DNA from: Kutzneria chonburiensis
GTDB lineage: Bacteria; Actinomycetota; Actinomycetes; Mycobacteriales; Pseudonocardiaceae
Reading direction: 5' to 3'
Length of the DNA stretch: 64,000 nucleotides
NCBI RefSeq assembly: GCF_028622115.1
Contig: NZ_CP097263.1
Coordinates: 744,001-808,000 of the forward strand
In this document: positions 25,995 to 35,107 of the stretch, piece by piece
How positions within the stretch are numbered: position 1 is the stretch's first letter
Layout: each line of letters starts with the position of its first letter
The notes under the pieces: model-generated
Databases searched by the model: none
Told to the model about the DNA's origin: nothing
Seen by the model: the letters and a program-made list of their open reading frames with translations, nothing else
Program-made: the position numbers and the translations under genes

Positions 25995-26021
25995 ACGTGC
26001 CCGGCCGGAGGCCGGGCACGT
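25995..26021. terminator. Perfect hairpin between the GH105-type and metacaspase genes
   Basis: ACGTGCCCGGCC pairs with its complement over a 3-base loop. It lies 50 bases after the GH105-type stop and touches the first codon of the metacaspase gene, so it may both terminate the upstream transcript and bury the ribosome-binding region of the metacaspase. Confidence 0.7.
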
Positions 26022-26071
26022 CCATATTCAGCTTGGCAGGAGCGGTCACATGGCGCAGGGTAGCGCCGAGA

Positions 26072-27199
26072 TCAACTGGTTGGTGGGGAACAGGCCGGGG
26101 TCAGCTTCGCCACCTGCTGACCGGCCATCAGGTAGGCCCCGACGGCGTAGGCGCCGGTGTCCGAGGCCGTCACCGGCTGCGCGCCGTGCGGGCCGGTCGC
26201 GTCGCCCTGCACGTAGCCGAACAGCCCGCTGGGCTGCAACGCCTTCGTGGTCAGGGCATTCCAGCCCTTGGTGACGGTCGGCGTGAACTTCTTGGCGTCC
26301 AGGATGCCGTTGTTCACGCCCCAGCCGAGCGCGTAGGTGAACAGCGCGGTGCCGCTGCTCTCCGGGCCCGGGTGGTCGAACGGGTTGAGCAGATCCACGT
26401 TCCAGAAGCCGTCATTTCGCTGAACCAGCCGAAGGGTGTTGGCCATCTTCTGGAACACCCGTACGTACTCCGGACGGTTCGGGTCGTCCTTGGGCAGCCA
26501 CTGCAACACGGTGGCCAGCGCGGCCAGCGCCTCGCCGTTGCCCCGCGACCAGAACTGGAACGAGCCGACCTGGCTCGCGTCGTGGTACCACAGGCCGGTG
26601 AACTCGTTGAACAGGCCGAAGCCGCCGGCCCGCTTCTCGGCGTAGTGGAACAGGTCCTGCGCCGCCTGGATGTTCTCCGGCTTCTTGTCCATCACACCGA
26701 GCCGCACGAACTGCGGCCACGCCTGGTTGAGCGCGTCGACGGTGTTCCAGTACTTGACGTGGCCGGCCTGCACGCTCGCCACCTCGTCGGCCACCCGGGC
26801 GCGCAGCGCGGCCAGGATCGGCGGGTCCGGGTGGAAGTAGGTGTAGAGGTCGAGATAGGCCTCCCCGGCGGCTTCGTTCGCCGGGGTGAACTCGTTGGCC
26901 GGGTCGGTGTCGAGCTGGTACTTCAGCGCCTGCGCCCACGGCAGGGTCTTGTGGTTGGACTGGCCACTGGTCAGCACCATGGCCAGATTCCCGACATGGA
27001 AGACGGCATTCTTCCAACTGGCCGAGGCCAGGTCGGTCCCGTGGGCGAGCCAGTAGTCGGCGGCGGTGTACATCGGCGCGACGACCGGGCAGGCTGCGGG
27101 CACCGGGTCGGCAGTGTCAACAGACGCTGCCGCGGCTTGTCCGACCAACACGGTAGTGCTCAAGGTCAGACTGGCGACCAACGTCGCAGCGACCCTCAT
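26072..27199 (-). CDS. Secreted GH88/GH105-type unsaturated glycuronyl hydrolase
   Basis: The product has about 375 residues with a signal peptide of about 24 residues (LVGQAAAA). The (alpha/alpha)6 barrel is indicated by FWSRGNGEALAALATVLQWLP and ESSGTALFTYALGWGVNNG, which match the GH105 (YteR-like) conserved segments. Such enzymes remove unsaturated galacturonyl or glucuronyl ends left by polysaccharide lyases. I use ATG 27199, preceded by GAGGAGGAC; an upstream ATG at 27217 adds six residues. It is divergent from the molybdenum hydroxylase operon. Export is unusual for some GH105 enzymes, which are often cytoplasmic. Confidence 0.8.
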   Translation of the reverse strand: MRVAATLVASLTLSTTVLVGQAAAASVDTADPVPAACPVVAPMYTAADYWLAHGTDLASASWKNAVFHVGNLAMVLTSGQSNHKTLPWAQALKYQLDTDPANEFTPANEAAGEAYLDLYTYFHPDPPILAALRARVADEVASVQAGHVKYWNTVDALNQAWPQFVRLGVMDKKPENIQAAQDLFHYAEKRAGGFGLFNEFTGLWYHDASQVGSFQFWSRGNGEALAALATVLQWLPKDDPNRPEYVRVFQKMANTLRLVQRNDGFWNVDLLNPFDHPGPESSGTALFTYALGWGVNNGILDAKKFTPTVTKGWNALTTKALQPSGLFGYVQGDATGPHGAQPVTASDTGAYAVGAYLMAGQQVAKLTPACSPPTS

Positions 27200-27338
27200 G
27201 TCGTCCTCCTCGATCACGGGGACGCGGCGGTGCAGTCATCTCACTACGCACGTGGGTGACTGTCAATCTCGCGCGCTGCTAGCCTCACCGTGAGTTACGT
27301 CGACTCCGCCGCGTCGACCCTCTCCCTGAGGAGGTCGC

Positions 27339-27911
27339 ATGGCAGGAAGTGTGTCCCGGCGCGGTTTTCTGGGCAGCGCGGCGGCCGCGTCGGTCGTCGG
27401 CACGGTGACCGTGGCCCCCGGTCGGGCCTGGGCCGATGTCACCCCACCGGACCGGATTCGGTTGTCCGTCAACGGCAAGGCGTACGAGATCGACGCCGAT
27501 CCCACGGTCACGCTGCTGGATGCGCTGCGTGAGCGGCTCGGGTTGACCGGCACCAAGAAGGGCTGCGACCGCGGCCAGTGCGGAGCCTGCACGGTGCATG
27601 TGGACGGCCGGCGCGTGGTGTCCTGCCTGACGTTGGCGATCGCCTGTGCCGGCAAGAATGTCGTCACGATCGAGGGCATCGCGACCGGCGATTCGTTGCA
27701 TCCCGTGCAACAGGCCTTTGTCGACTGCGACGGATTCCAGTGCGGCTTCTGCACATCGGGGCAGATCATGTCCGCGGTCGAGGTGGTCGCGCAGGGCGCC
27801 GCCCGCAGCGACGAGGAGATCCGGGAGGCCATGTCCGGCAACATCTGCCGCTGCGGCGCCTACCCCAACATCGTGGACGCGATCAAGCAGTGCCGGGGTG
27901 ACCACTCGTGA
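27339..27911 (+). CDS. paoA: Exported [2Fe-2S] subunit of a PaoABC/YagTSR-type aldehyde oxidoreductase
   Basis: The protein has 190 residues. A twin-arginine signal (SRRGFLG) is followed by a hydrophobic run to about residue 32. The plant-type [2Fe-2S] domain has [15 protein letters not shown], and the second cluster domain has CGFCTSGQI and [11 protein letters not shown]. It passes electrons from the molybdenum centre to FAD. A Tat signal on only this subunit, as in E. coli PaoA, exports the whole folded complex. The start follows GAGGAGG. It is the first gene of a three-gene operon with overlapping stop/start codons. Confidence 0.92.
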   Translation: MAGSVSRRGFLGSAAAASVVGTVTVAPGRAWADVTPPDRIRLSVNGKAYEIDADPTVTLLDALRERLGLTGTKKGCDRGQCGACTVHVDGRRVVSCLTLAIACAGKNVVTIEGIATGDSLHPVQQAFVDCDGFQCGFCTSGQIMSAVEVVAQGAARSDEEIREAMSGNICRCGAYPNIVDAIKQCRGDHS

Positions 27912-28860
27912 AGACGTACAGCTACGGTTCAGCGACCAGCGTACGGCAAGCGCTTTCCCAGGACGGAGCCTATCTGGCCGGCGGCACCACGCTGGTCGAC
28001 CTGATGAAGCTGGAGGTGCTGACGCCGAGCCGTGTCGTCGACATCAACTCCCTGCCGTTGCGCGGGATCCAATGCACGCCGCTGGGTCTGCGGATCGGCG
28101 CGCTGGAGCGGATGGCCGACGTGGCCGTGCACCACGAGGTGGTGCGGCGCTGGTCCATGGTGTCGACGGCGCTTGGCCTGAGCGCCTCGCCGCAGCTGCG
28201 CAACATGGCCAGCATCGGCGGCAACCTGTTGCAGCGCACCCGCTGCGACTACTTTCGTGACGTGCGCATGCCGTGCAACAAGCGCAAACCGGGCAGCGGC
28301 TGCCCGGCGGTCAACGGGGACAACCGGATGCACGCCATCCTCGGCACCAGCGCCGCCTGCGTCGCCACCCACGCCAGCGACCTCGCCGTTGCGCTGGTTG
28401 CAATGGACGCCGCGATCCGGCTCCAGGACCGGTACGGCGAACGGGTGCTGCGATTGGCCGACTTCTACCGGCTGCCCGGCGACACGCCGCAGGTGGAGAA
28501 CCAGCTGCGGCCGGGGGAACTGATCACCGAGGTGATCGTGCCGGCGCTGGACTGGCCACAGGCGTACGTGAAGGTTCGGGACCGAACGTCCTACGAGTTC
28601 GCGCTGGCCTCGGCCGCCGTGGCGGTGGACGTGCACGGGGAGTGGTGCGGGACGCCCGGATCGCGGTCGGCGGCGTCGGCACGCGGCCGTGGCGGTTGCA
28701 GGCCGTGGAGAAGGCGCTGCGAGGCAAGTCGGCGACCGAGGACAGCTACCTGGAGGCGGCGAAGTTGGCGGTCGTGGACGCGCAACCGTTGTCCGGCAAC
28801 GGCTTCAAGGTGCCGCTGGTGCAGCGGACCATCGCGCGGGCCTTGGCGGGTACGCGATGA
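27908..28860 (+). CDS. paoB: FAD/[4Fe-4S] subunit of the PaoABC-type oxidoreductase, frameshifted
   Basis: The FAD-binding fold begins at once ([16 protein letters not shown]). The segment [22 protein letters not shown] and HAILG matches the extra [4Fe-4S] insert that marks PaoB/YagS among xanthine-dehydrogenase FAD subunits. After base 28640 the frame is lost. One more G in the GGGG run at 28637-28640 restores [17 protein letters not shown] and a stop at 28858-28860. That stop overlaps the ATG of paoC, which confirms the corrected frame. The expected length is about 317 residues. It starts with a GTG overlapping the paoA stop. Confidence 0.88.
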
Positions 28861-31013
28861 CCGTCTCACTGTCCCGCGTGGAATCGCATCTCAAGGTCAC
28901 CGGCGGCGCGGTGTACGCGGCCGACAATGCCGCTACCGCGTACGGGTATCTGCTGACCAGCACGATCGCGCTCGGCACCGTGACCGCAATGGACACAACC
29001 GCCGCCGTTGCCGCGCCGGGTGTGTTCGCGGTGTACACGCCGTTCAACCCGTTGAAGCTCTACGGCTATGGCGACGGCTCCACCGACGAGACCGCGCCCG
29101 TGTTGCAGGACAACAATGTCCGCTACAACGGGCAGGTGATCGGCATGGTCGTCGCCGACACCTTCGAGCACGCACGGGATGCCGCCTCGCTCGTCTCGCC
29201 GACCTACGACGTCAAGCCCGGCATGGTGAACTTCGCCGCCGGCGTCGCGACCGCCACGCCGCAGGGCACGCCGACCGAGGTCCTGGCCCCCGGTGTGACG
29301 TCGATCGACGCCGCGCTGGCGGCCAGCGATGTGACCGTGTCAGCCGTGTACACAACCCCGCACCAGCACCATAATCCGATGGAGCCGCACGCGGCCGTCG
29401 CGGTGTGGACCGACGACCGGCTCACGCTCTACACGGCCACGCAGGGCGTGATGAACGTGGTCAGCCACATGGCGCGGGCCCTCGGTGTCGATCAGTCCAA
29501 AGTGCACGTGGTGAATCCCCATGTGGGCGGGGCGTTCGGCGGCAAGATCGGCAACTGGGCCAACGTCCCGCTGGCCGCCGCGGCGGCGCGGGCGCTGAGC
29601 CGGCCGGTCAAGGTCGCGCTGACCCGTGAGCAGACTTTCACCGTCTCAGGGCATCGGCCGCCGTCGCACCAGACCGTGTCGCTGGGCGCGACGCACGACG
29701 GCACGCTCGTGGCGGTCAAACACGACGGCATCGCCGGCAAGTCGCAATCCGGGCCGTCCTCGGAGAACCTGGCCAACCACTCGCTGACCGCCTACGCGTC
29801 GCCGAACCTGCACGCGTCACGGGCGATCGTGCCGCTGGACGTGTCGGCGATGACCCCGATGCGGGCTCCCGGCGAGACCCACGGCGCGTTCGCCCTGGAA
29901 AGCGCCATGGACGAGCTGGCGTTCACACTGGGCATGGATCCGTTGGCTTTGCGGCAGAAGAACTACGCCGCGAAGGTCCCGAGCAACGGCAATCCGTGGT
30001 CCAGCAAGCATCTCGACGAGTGCTACGAGGTCGGCGCAAACGCTTTCGGCTGGGAGAAGAGGAATCCCGCGCCGGGCGCGGTGCGGGACGGGGACTGGTT
30101 GGTCGGCCTCGGCATGGCCACCGCGACCTATCCGGCTTCGCGCTCGAAGTCGTCCGTCAAGGTGCGGTTGCAGGCCGACGGCACCGCGGTCGTCTCCGGC
30201 ACCGGCGCGGACCTCGGCACCGGCCAGTTCACCGTGTTCGCCATCCTCGGCTCGCAGGCGCTGGGCCTGCCGGTGAGCGCGATCAAGGCCGAGCTGGGCG
30301 ACTCCTCGCTGCCGCCGGCAACCCCGGCCGGCGGCTCGACGTCGACGTCCAGCAACGGGCCGTCCATCATGGTCGCCGCCGACGCCGCCAAGTCCGCGCT
30401 GCTGGCGCAGGCCGCAACGAATCCGCAGTCTCCCTTCTACGGCAAGACCCCGGTCTACGATGCCGGCAACGTCAAAGCCGACGGTGTCGCGATGAGTTTC
30501 GGCAGCCTGCTCACCGCGCTGGACCTGCCGGCCGTCGAGGGCACGTCCGCGCTGCCCAGCGGTACCACCAAGGGCTACGGCTACCTGTCCTTCGGGGCGC
30601 ACTTCTGCGAGGTCCGGGTCAACCGGTGGACCGGCGAGCCGCGGGTGGCGCGCTGGCTGACCGTGATCGACGGCGGCACCATCGTCAACGAGAAGACCGC
30701 CCGCAGCCAGATCCTCGGGGCCGTGGTCATGGGCATCGGCGGCGCGCTGCTGGAGGACAGCCGGGTCGAGCCCGACACCGGCCGCTACGCCGGCGCCAAC
30801 ATGGCCGCCTACCTGGTGCCGGTCAACGCCGACATCCCGCCCATCGACGTCCGCTTCCTCGACCACCCGGACACCGTGTTCAGCCCGCTCGGCGCGCGCG
30901 GCATCGGCGAGCTGGGCATCGTCGGCGTGGCCGGGGCCATCGCCAACGCCGTGCACAACGCCACCGGCAAACGCGTCCGCGACCTGCCGATCACCCTCGA
31001 CAAGCTGCTGTGA
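28857..31013 (+). CDS. paoC: Molybdopterin-binding catalytic subunit of the PaoABC-type oxidoreductase
   Basis: The protein has 718 residues of the xanthine oxidase large-subunit family. It carries [22 protein letters not shown] and [14 protein letters not shown] for the molybdenum cofactor, and [13 protein letters not shown] with the catalytic Glu near residue 685. It oxidises an aldehyde or heterocycle using water. No signal peptide is present, so it is expected to be exported piggyback with the Tat-bearing small subunit. The ATG overlaps the corrected paoB stop (ATGA). The maturation chaperone that is usual for this family is not adjacent. Confidence 0.92.
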   Translation: MTVSLSRVESHLKVTGGAVYAADNAATAYGYLLTSTIALGTVTAMDTTAAVAAPGVFAVYTPFNPLKLYGYGDGSTDETAPVLQDNNVRYNGQVIGMVVADTFEHARDAASLVSPTYDVKPGMVNFAAGVATATPQGTPTEVLAPGVTSIDAALAASDVTVSAVYTTPHQHHNPMEPHAAVAVWTDDRLTLYTATQGVMNVVSHMARALGVDQSKVHVVNPHVGGAFGGKIGNWANVPLAAAAARALSRPVKVALTREQTFTVSGHRPPSHQTVSLGATHDGTLVAVKHDGIAGKSQSGPSSENLANHSLTAYASPNLHASRAIVPLDVSAMTPMRAPGETHGAFALESAMDELAFTLGMDPLALRQKNYAAKVPSNGNPWSSKHLDECYEVGANAFGWEKRNPAPGAVRDGDWLVGLGMATATYPASRSKSSVKVRLQADGTAVVSGTGADLGTGQFTVFAILGSQALGLPVSAIKAELGDSSLPPATPAGGSTSTSSNGPSIMVAADAAKSALLAQAATNPQSPFYGKTPVYDAGNVKADGVAMSFGSLLTALDLPAVEGTSALPSGTTKGYGYLSFGAHFCEVRVNRWTGEPRVARWLTVIDGGTIVNEKTARSQILGAVVMGIGGALLEDSRVEPDTGRYAGANMAAYLVPVNADIPPIDVRFLDHPDTVFSPLGARGIGELGIVGVAGAIANAVHNATGKRVRDLPITLDKLL

Positions 31014-31073
31014 AGCCCGACTACACCTCGGTTGAAGCCGCGGTAGCTGGACGCCACCGGTAATCATTGAGGC

Positions 31074-31715
31074 ATGAACGAGATGTCGGCGGAGACCGTC
31101 CTCACCACGACCAGGGCCGTGCGCAAGCGGCTCGACCTGACCCGGCCGGTGGACCTGGCCGTGGTGCGGGACTGTCTCACCATCGCCTTGCAGGCCCCGA
31201 GCGGTTCCAACCGCCAGGAATGGCAGTGGATTGTCGTCACCGACGCCGCCCAGCGCGCCGCGATCGGCGACGTGTACCGCCGGGCCTGCAACGCCTACCT
31301 GGAGTCCGCGGTGGCCGCCGGCAAGCTGTTCGCCGACGACGCCGAGCGCTCGGCCGTGCAGCAGCGGGTGCACTCCTCCGTCGCCGCCCTGGCCGACACC
31401 ATGGGGCAGGTGCCGGTGCTGCTGATCCCGTGCATCAAGACCGGCCGCGACCTGCCGGCCGGCAACCAGGCCGGCCTGTGGGCCTCGCTGCTGCCCGCCG
31501 CGTGGAGCTACATGCTGGCCGCCCGCACCCGCGGTCTCGGCACCGCGTGGACCACGCTGCACCTCACGTACGAGTCCGAGGTGGCGGAGATCCTCGGCCT
31601 GCCCGACGGCGTGCACCAGGCGGCCCTCATCCCGACCGCGTACTACACCGGCGACAGCTTCAAGCCCGCCCCGCGCCAGCCGCTGGACGAGGTCCTGCAC
31701 GTCGACCGCTGGTGA
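31074..31715 (+). CDS. Nitroreductase-family FMN oxidoreductase
   Basis: The protein has 213 residues. TTTRAVRKRLDLTRPV and the segment LQAPSGSNRQEWQWIVVTD form the FMN-binding start of nitroreductases. AAWSYMLAARTRGLGTAWTT is the second conserved block. These enzymes reduce nitro groups, quinones or enones with NAD(P)H. It stands 60 bases after the paoC stop in the same direction and could share its transcript. The next gene is convergent with a 4-base gap. The substrate is unknown. Confidence 0.88.
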   Translation: MNEMSAETVLTTTRAVRKRLDLTRPVDLAVVRDCLTIALQAPSGSNRQEWQWIVVTDAAQRAAIGDVYRRACNAYLESAVAAGKLFADDAERSAVQQRVHSSVAALADTMGQVPVLLIPCIKTGRDLPAGNQAGLWASLLPAAWSYMLAARTRGLGTAWTTLHLTYESEVAEILGLPDGVHQAALIPTAYYTGDSFKPAPRQPLDEVLHVDRW

Positions 31716-31719
31716 TGCG

Positions 31720-33021
31720 TCAGACCCGCGGCCGGGCACCGCTGGTCGCGGCCTCCAGGACGGCGTCCGTGCCGCGGTAGGCGTACATGCCGTCGAGGAA
31801 CTTGCGGCGCAGCGCGGGAACCTTGTCGGTGAGGCTGAAGTAGGTGCGGGCGGCGAACAGCGCCGCCCGCCCGGTGACTGGGTTGTACAGCGGGTCCTTG
31901 CCGCTGGTGCCGTTGTTGCTGAGCGACTCGGCGACACGGGCGGTGCCGTACGGCAGCATCTCCGCCTCGTAGTCGCCCACCGCCTTGAGCAGCGTCTTCT
32001 CGCCGCGGTTGGCGGCGGTGAGCTCGTGGCACAGCAGGGCGGCGTCGCGCAGCGCGGTGTTCGCGCCGACGCCCTGACCCGGCGTCATGGTGTGGATGGC
32101 GTCGCCCAGCAGCGTGATGTTGGTGGCCGGCCAGGGCGTGACCGGCGACGAGGTGGCGATGCGCATGGCGAACGCCGCGTCCGGGTCGGACAACTGGAAC
32201 AGCCTGCGCAGGTTCGGATGCCAGTTCTTGGTGGCCCGCAGCGCGGTGGCGACCAGCTCGGCGCCGCGCTGCTTGGCCGTGCCGGCCGGGAAGTGCTCGT
32301 GCGAGCTCCAGATGGACAGGTTGATGTAGTCGCCGGCGTTGTGCTCGCCGGCCCGGAACTCCATCACGTGCAGCATGCCGACCATGCCCTTGGTGCCGAA
32401 GATCAGCGACAGTCCGTTGAGCACCTTGGGCTTGAGCAGTGCTCGGGTTTGCGGCGTGAGCGGGGTCTTGGTGGCGATCGCGGTGACGCCGGTGTCGGTG
32501 ACGTCGGCGTCCGGCAGGAACTGGCGGCGCACGGCCGAGCGGGTGCCGTCCGCGGCGACCAGGAGATCGCCGCTGGCCATGGTGCCGTCGGCGAAGAAGG
32601 CGGTGACGGTGCCGTCGTCGTTGCGCTCGTAGCGGGTGAAGACCTTGCCGTAGTGCACCACGTCTTCCATGCCGCTGAACAACACCTGGCGCAGCGTGGC
32701 CCGCGAGACCGACCGCTCGGCGTCCACGTCGTCGCTGTCGTCACGCAGCTCGAAGCTGGCCGTGCTGTGCATGTTCTGGGTCAGGATGTTGAGGTGCCGG
32801 GGCGTGCGGGCGCAGGTGGCGACGAAGGTCTCGAACAGGTCCGGCGGCAGGCAGGCCTTGAGGGCACGGTTTCCGGTGGGGTCGATGCCGACCCGGTAGC
32901 CGTACAGGCCGTCCAGACGCGAGCCGTAGCGCTCGTACACCGCGACTGAGACGCCCGCCCGCTTGAGACCGTGCGCGAGGCACATGCCGCCGGTGCCACC
33001 ACCGATGATCATCACGTGCAT
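31720..33021 (-). CDS. FAD-dependent aromatic-ring-type monooxygenase
   Basis: The protein has 433 residues of the PHBH-fold class A flavoprotein monooxygenases. It has the GxGxxG motif (IIGGGTGGMCLAHGLKRAG), the DG motif (LVAADGTRSAVR) and the GD motif (LLGDAIHTMTPGQGVGANTALRDA). It hydroxylates an aromatic or polyketide-like substrate using NAD(P)H and oxygen. It is divergent from a MarR regulator, with two MarR-type palindromes in the 95-base gap, so expression is likely induced by the substrate or a related phenolic. Confidence 0.9.
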   Translation of the reverse strand: MHVMIIGGGTGGMCLAHGLKRAGVSVAVYERYGSRLDGLYGYRVGIDPTGNRALKACLPPDLFETFVATCARTPRHLNILTQNMHSTASFELRDDSDDVDAERSVSRATLRQVLFSGMEDVVHYGKVFTRYERNDDGTVTAFFADGTMASGDLLVAADGTRSAVRRQFLPDADVTDTGVTAIATKTPLTPQTRALLKPKVLNGLSLIFGTKGMVGMLHVMEFRAGEHNAGDYINLSIWSSHEHFPAGTAKQRGAELVATALRATKNWHPNLRRLFQLSDPDAAFAMRIATSSPVTPWPATNITLLGDAIHTMTPGQGVGANTALRDAALLCHELTAANRGEKTLLKAVGDYEAEMLPYGTARVAESLSNNGTSGKDPLYNPVTGRAALFAARTYFSLTDKVPALRRKFLDGMYAYRGTDAVLEAATSGARPRV

Positions 33022-33035
33022 GGGCGTCTCGTCTC

Positions 33036-33050
33036 ACTTGATTTTCAAGT
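33036..33050. promoter_or_regulatory. MarR operator candidate 1
   Basis: ACTTGA-ttt-TCAAGT is a perfect 6-bp inverted repeat, 15 bases before the monooxygenase ATG. It has the size and AT-rich centre usual for MarR dimers. Confidence 0.7.
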
Positions 33051-33087
33051 ATCTTGGTTGTCGAGGAACCTAGCGACGGGTATTTTG

Positions 33088-33096
33088 CTTGTCAAG
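33088..33096. promoter_or_regulatory. MarR operator candidate 2
   Basis: CTTGTCAAG is a 9-bp palindrome that shares the CTTGA/TCAAG half site with candidate 1. It lies 21 bases before the marR start, consistent with autorepression. Confidence 0.6.
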
Positions 33097-33116
33097 AGAA
33101 AACGGGAGGGTCGACC

Positions 33117-33581
33117 GTGACACAGGACGTGCTGGCCGAACTGGGCCTGGTCGTCCAGGCCTACCAGGCCGCCGTTGACGACTTCGACCGCGAGAACGCC
33201 CGGCTGCTCGGGGTCAACGGCACCGACCTGCGCTGCCTCGAACTGCTGCTCGGCGCGGGCGAGCTCACCCCGCGTGAACTGGGCGAACGGCTCAACCTGA
33301 CCACCGGCAGCGTCACCGCCATGCTGGACCGCCTCGAACGGCTCGACCTGCTGTCCCGCGCCCCGCACCCCACCGACCGGCGCAAGGTGGTCGTGCGGAT
33401 GACCAAGGTCGGCGCCGGCCGCTGTCTTGACCAGATACGGCCGTTACTGGCCGAGGGCCAGCAGGAGCTCGCCGCCCGGTACAGCACCGAGCAGCTGCTG
33501 CTGGTCATCGATTTCCTGCGCACCAGCACGGCATTGCAGCAGCGGCACGTGGAACGCCTGCGGGCGGCTAAGGCTTCGTGA
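33117..33581 (+). CDS. MarR-family transcriptional regulator
   Basis: The protein has 154 residues. The winged helix-turn-helix spans about residues 35-105, with LTPRELGERLNLTTGSVTAML as recognition region and DRRKVVVRMT as wing. MarR proteins usually repress a divergent gene until a phenolic or oxidative ligand binds. The GTG at 33117 is preceded by GGGAGGG; reading further upstream would run through the operator. It is divergent from the FAD monooxygenase and overlaps the convergent Baeyer-Villiger monooxygenase by 14 bases. Confidence 0.88.
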   Translation: MTQDVLAELGLVVQAYQAAVDDFDRENARLLGVNGTDLRCLELLLGAGELTPRELGERLNLTTGSVTAMLDRLERLDLLSRAPHPTDRRKVVVRMTKVGAGRCLDQIRPLLAEGQQELAARYSTEQLLLVIDFLRTSTALQQRHVERLRAAKAS

Positions 33582-35010
33582 AACGCATGACGCCGTCGGT
33601 GACCGGGGCGTAGGTCAGGTCTACATGGTCGACGAGGTAGCTCTCCCGTGACCGCCACGGCCGGCGCGTGCCCTGCTTCGGCAGGATCGCCGCGGCGCGG
33701 TTGACGTAGCCGGAGGTCAGGTTGAGGATCGTCCTGCTGCTGTCGGCCCGGCTCGGCGGCGTAGGGGTGCAGACGGTGAACCCCTTGCGGGCCATGTGGT
33801 TGAGCAGCCGGCAGACGTAGCGCGCGGTCAGGTCGGCCCGGAGCGTCCAGGAGGCGTTGGCGTAGCCGACGCACCAGGCCAGATTGGGCACGCCGCTGAG
33901 CATCATTCCCTTGTAGACGGTCGTTTTCCCGGTGTCGACGGGCTTTCCGTCCACGGTGAGCGCGATGCCGCCGACAGCGATCATGTTCAGGCCGGTGGCC
34001 GTGACGATGATGTCCGCGGTGAGCTCCCGGCCCGACTTGAGGCGCAGGCCGTCAGGGGTGAACGTCTCGATGTGGTCGGTGACGATGCTGGCCTGCTTGG
34101 CCCGCAAGGCAGTGAACAGGTCGCCGTCCGGCACCAGGCACAGCCGCTGGTCCCACGGGTTGTACCGCGGCGCGAAATGCGGGTCCAGCGGCACGGAGTC
34201 GCCGAGCGCGGCGGCGGCGCCCTTGCGGAGCAGGGCGGCCGCACGGGTCGGGAAGCGGCGCATGTACTGGTAGAAGATGGCGCTGCGTACCAGAATCTTG
34301 GCCCGTACGACCCGATGGCCGAGGGGATCCGGCAGCTTGGCGCGGATCCTGTTGGCCGCTTCGTCCTGTTGCGGGCGGGCCACGACGTAGCTGGGGGAGC
34401 GCTGCACCATCGTCACGTGCGCGGCCTTCTCGGCCATCGCCGGCACGAGCGTGACGGCCGTCGCGCCGCTGCCGATGACCACCACGTTCTTGTCGGTGTA
34501 GTCCAGGTCCTCGGGCCAGAACTGGGGATGCACCGTGGTGCCGGTGAAGTCGCCCTGGCCGGGGAAGTCGACGACGTGGCCGCGGTCGTAGCTGTAGTAG
34601 CCGCTGCACAGGTAGAGGAACGAGCAGGTGAAGGTCTTCGGTTCGCCGTCGTGCACGGCCTCGACCGTCCACATCGCGTCCTTTGTGGACCAGCTGGCCG
34701 AGATCACCTTGTGCCCGAAGCGGATCTCCCGGTCGATGCCGTACGTCGACGCCGTGTCGCGGACGTAGCTCAAGATCGACGGGCCGTCGGCGATCGCCTG
34801 CGGGTTCGGCCACGGGCGGAACGGATAGCCGAGGGTGAACATGTCGGAGTCGGACCGGATGCCCGGGTAGCGGAACTGGTCCCAGGTGCCGCCGATCGTG
34901 TCGCGGGCCTCCAGGATGACGTACGTGCGGCGCGGCGACCGGGTGCGCAGCCGGTAGGCCGCGTTCACGCCGGACAGCCCCGCGCCGACGATCAGGACGT
35001 CCACGTGCAT
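33568..35010 (-). CDS. Baeyer-Villiger-type flavin monooxygenase (EthA-like)
   Basis: The protein has 480 residues with two Rossmann motifs: IVGAGLSGVNAAYRL for FAD and VVIGSGATAVTLVPA for NADPH. Between them, FTGTTVHPQFWP fits the Baeyer-Villiger fingerprint FxGxxxHxxxWP exactly. The overall sequence resembles mycobacterial EthA. Such enzymes convert ketones to esters or oxidise sulfur and activate thioamides. The ATG at 35010 is chosen because the FAD motif starts right after it. It is divergent from the acyl-CoA-dehydrogenase-like gene, which has its own clear promoter. Confidence 0.9.
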   Translation of the reverse strand: MHVDVLIVGAGLSGVNAAYRLRTRSPRRTYVILEARDTIGGTWDQFRYPGIRSDSDMFTLGYPFRPWPNPQAIADGPSILSYVRDTASTYGIDREIRFGHKVISASWSTKDAMWTVEAVHDGEPKTFTCSFLYLCSGYYSYDRGHVVDFPGQGDFTGTTVHPQFWPEDLDYTDKNVVVIGSGATAVTLVPAMAEKAAHVTMVQRSPSYVVARPQQDEAANRIRAKLPDPLGHRVVRAKILVRSAIFYQYMRRFPTRAAALLRKGAAAALGDSVPLDPHFAPRYNPWDQRLCLVPDGDLFTALRAKQASIVTDHIETFTPDGLRLKSGRELTADIIVTATGLNMIAVGGIALTVDGKPVDTGKTTVYKGMMLSGVPNLAWCVGYANASWTLRADLTARYVCRLLNHMARKGFTVCTPTPPSRADSSRTILNLTSGYVNRAAAILPKQGTRRPWRSRESYLVDHVDLTYAPVTDGVMRFTKP

Positions 35011-35045
35011 CTGCCGTCCCCCTTCTCCCTTACGCACGGTACCTG

Positions 35046-35074
35046 TTGACACACGGGGCTGATGGTAAGAATAT
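35046..35074 (+). promoter_or_regulatory. Sigma-70-type promoter of the acyl-CoA-dehydrogenase-like gene
   Basis: A perfect -35 (TTGACA, 35046-35051) and a -10-like GAATAT (35069-35074) are separated by exactly 17 bases. AGGAGG at 35098-35103 and the ATG at 35108 follow. Confidence 0.7.
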
Positions 35075-35107
35075 TGAACCGGTAACGGAACTGAACCAGG
35101 AGGGCGC

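Noticed and set aside
27908-29374. A 488-residue paoB product running past 28860
   Set aside because: After 28640 the translation becomes Arg-rich shadow and overlaps paoC by more than 500 bases.
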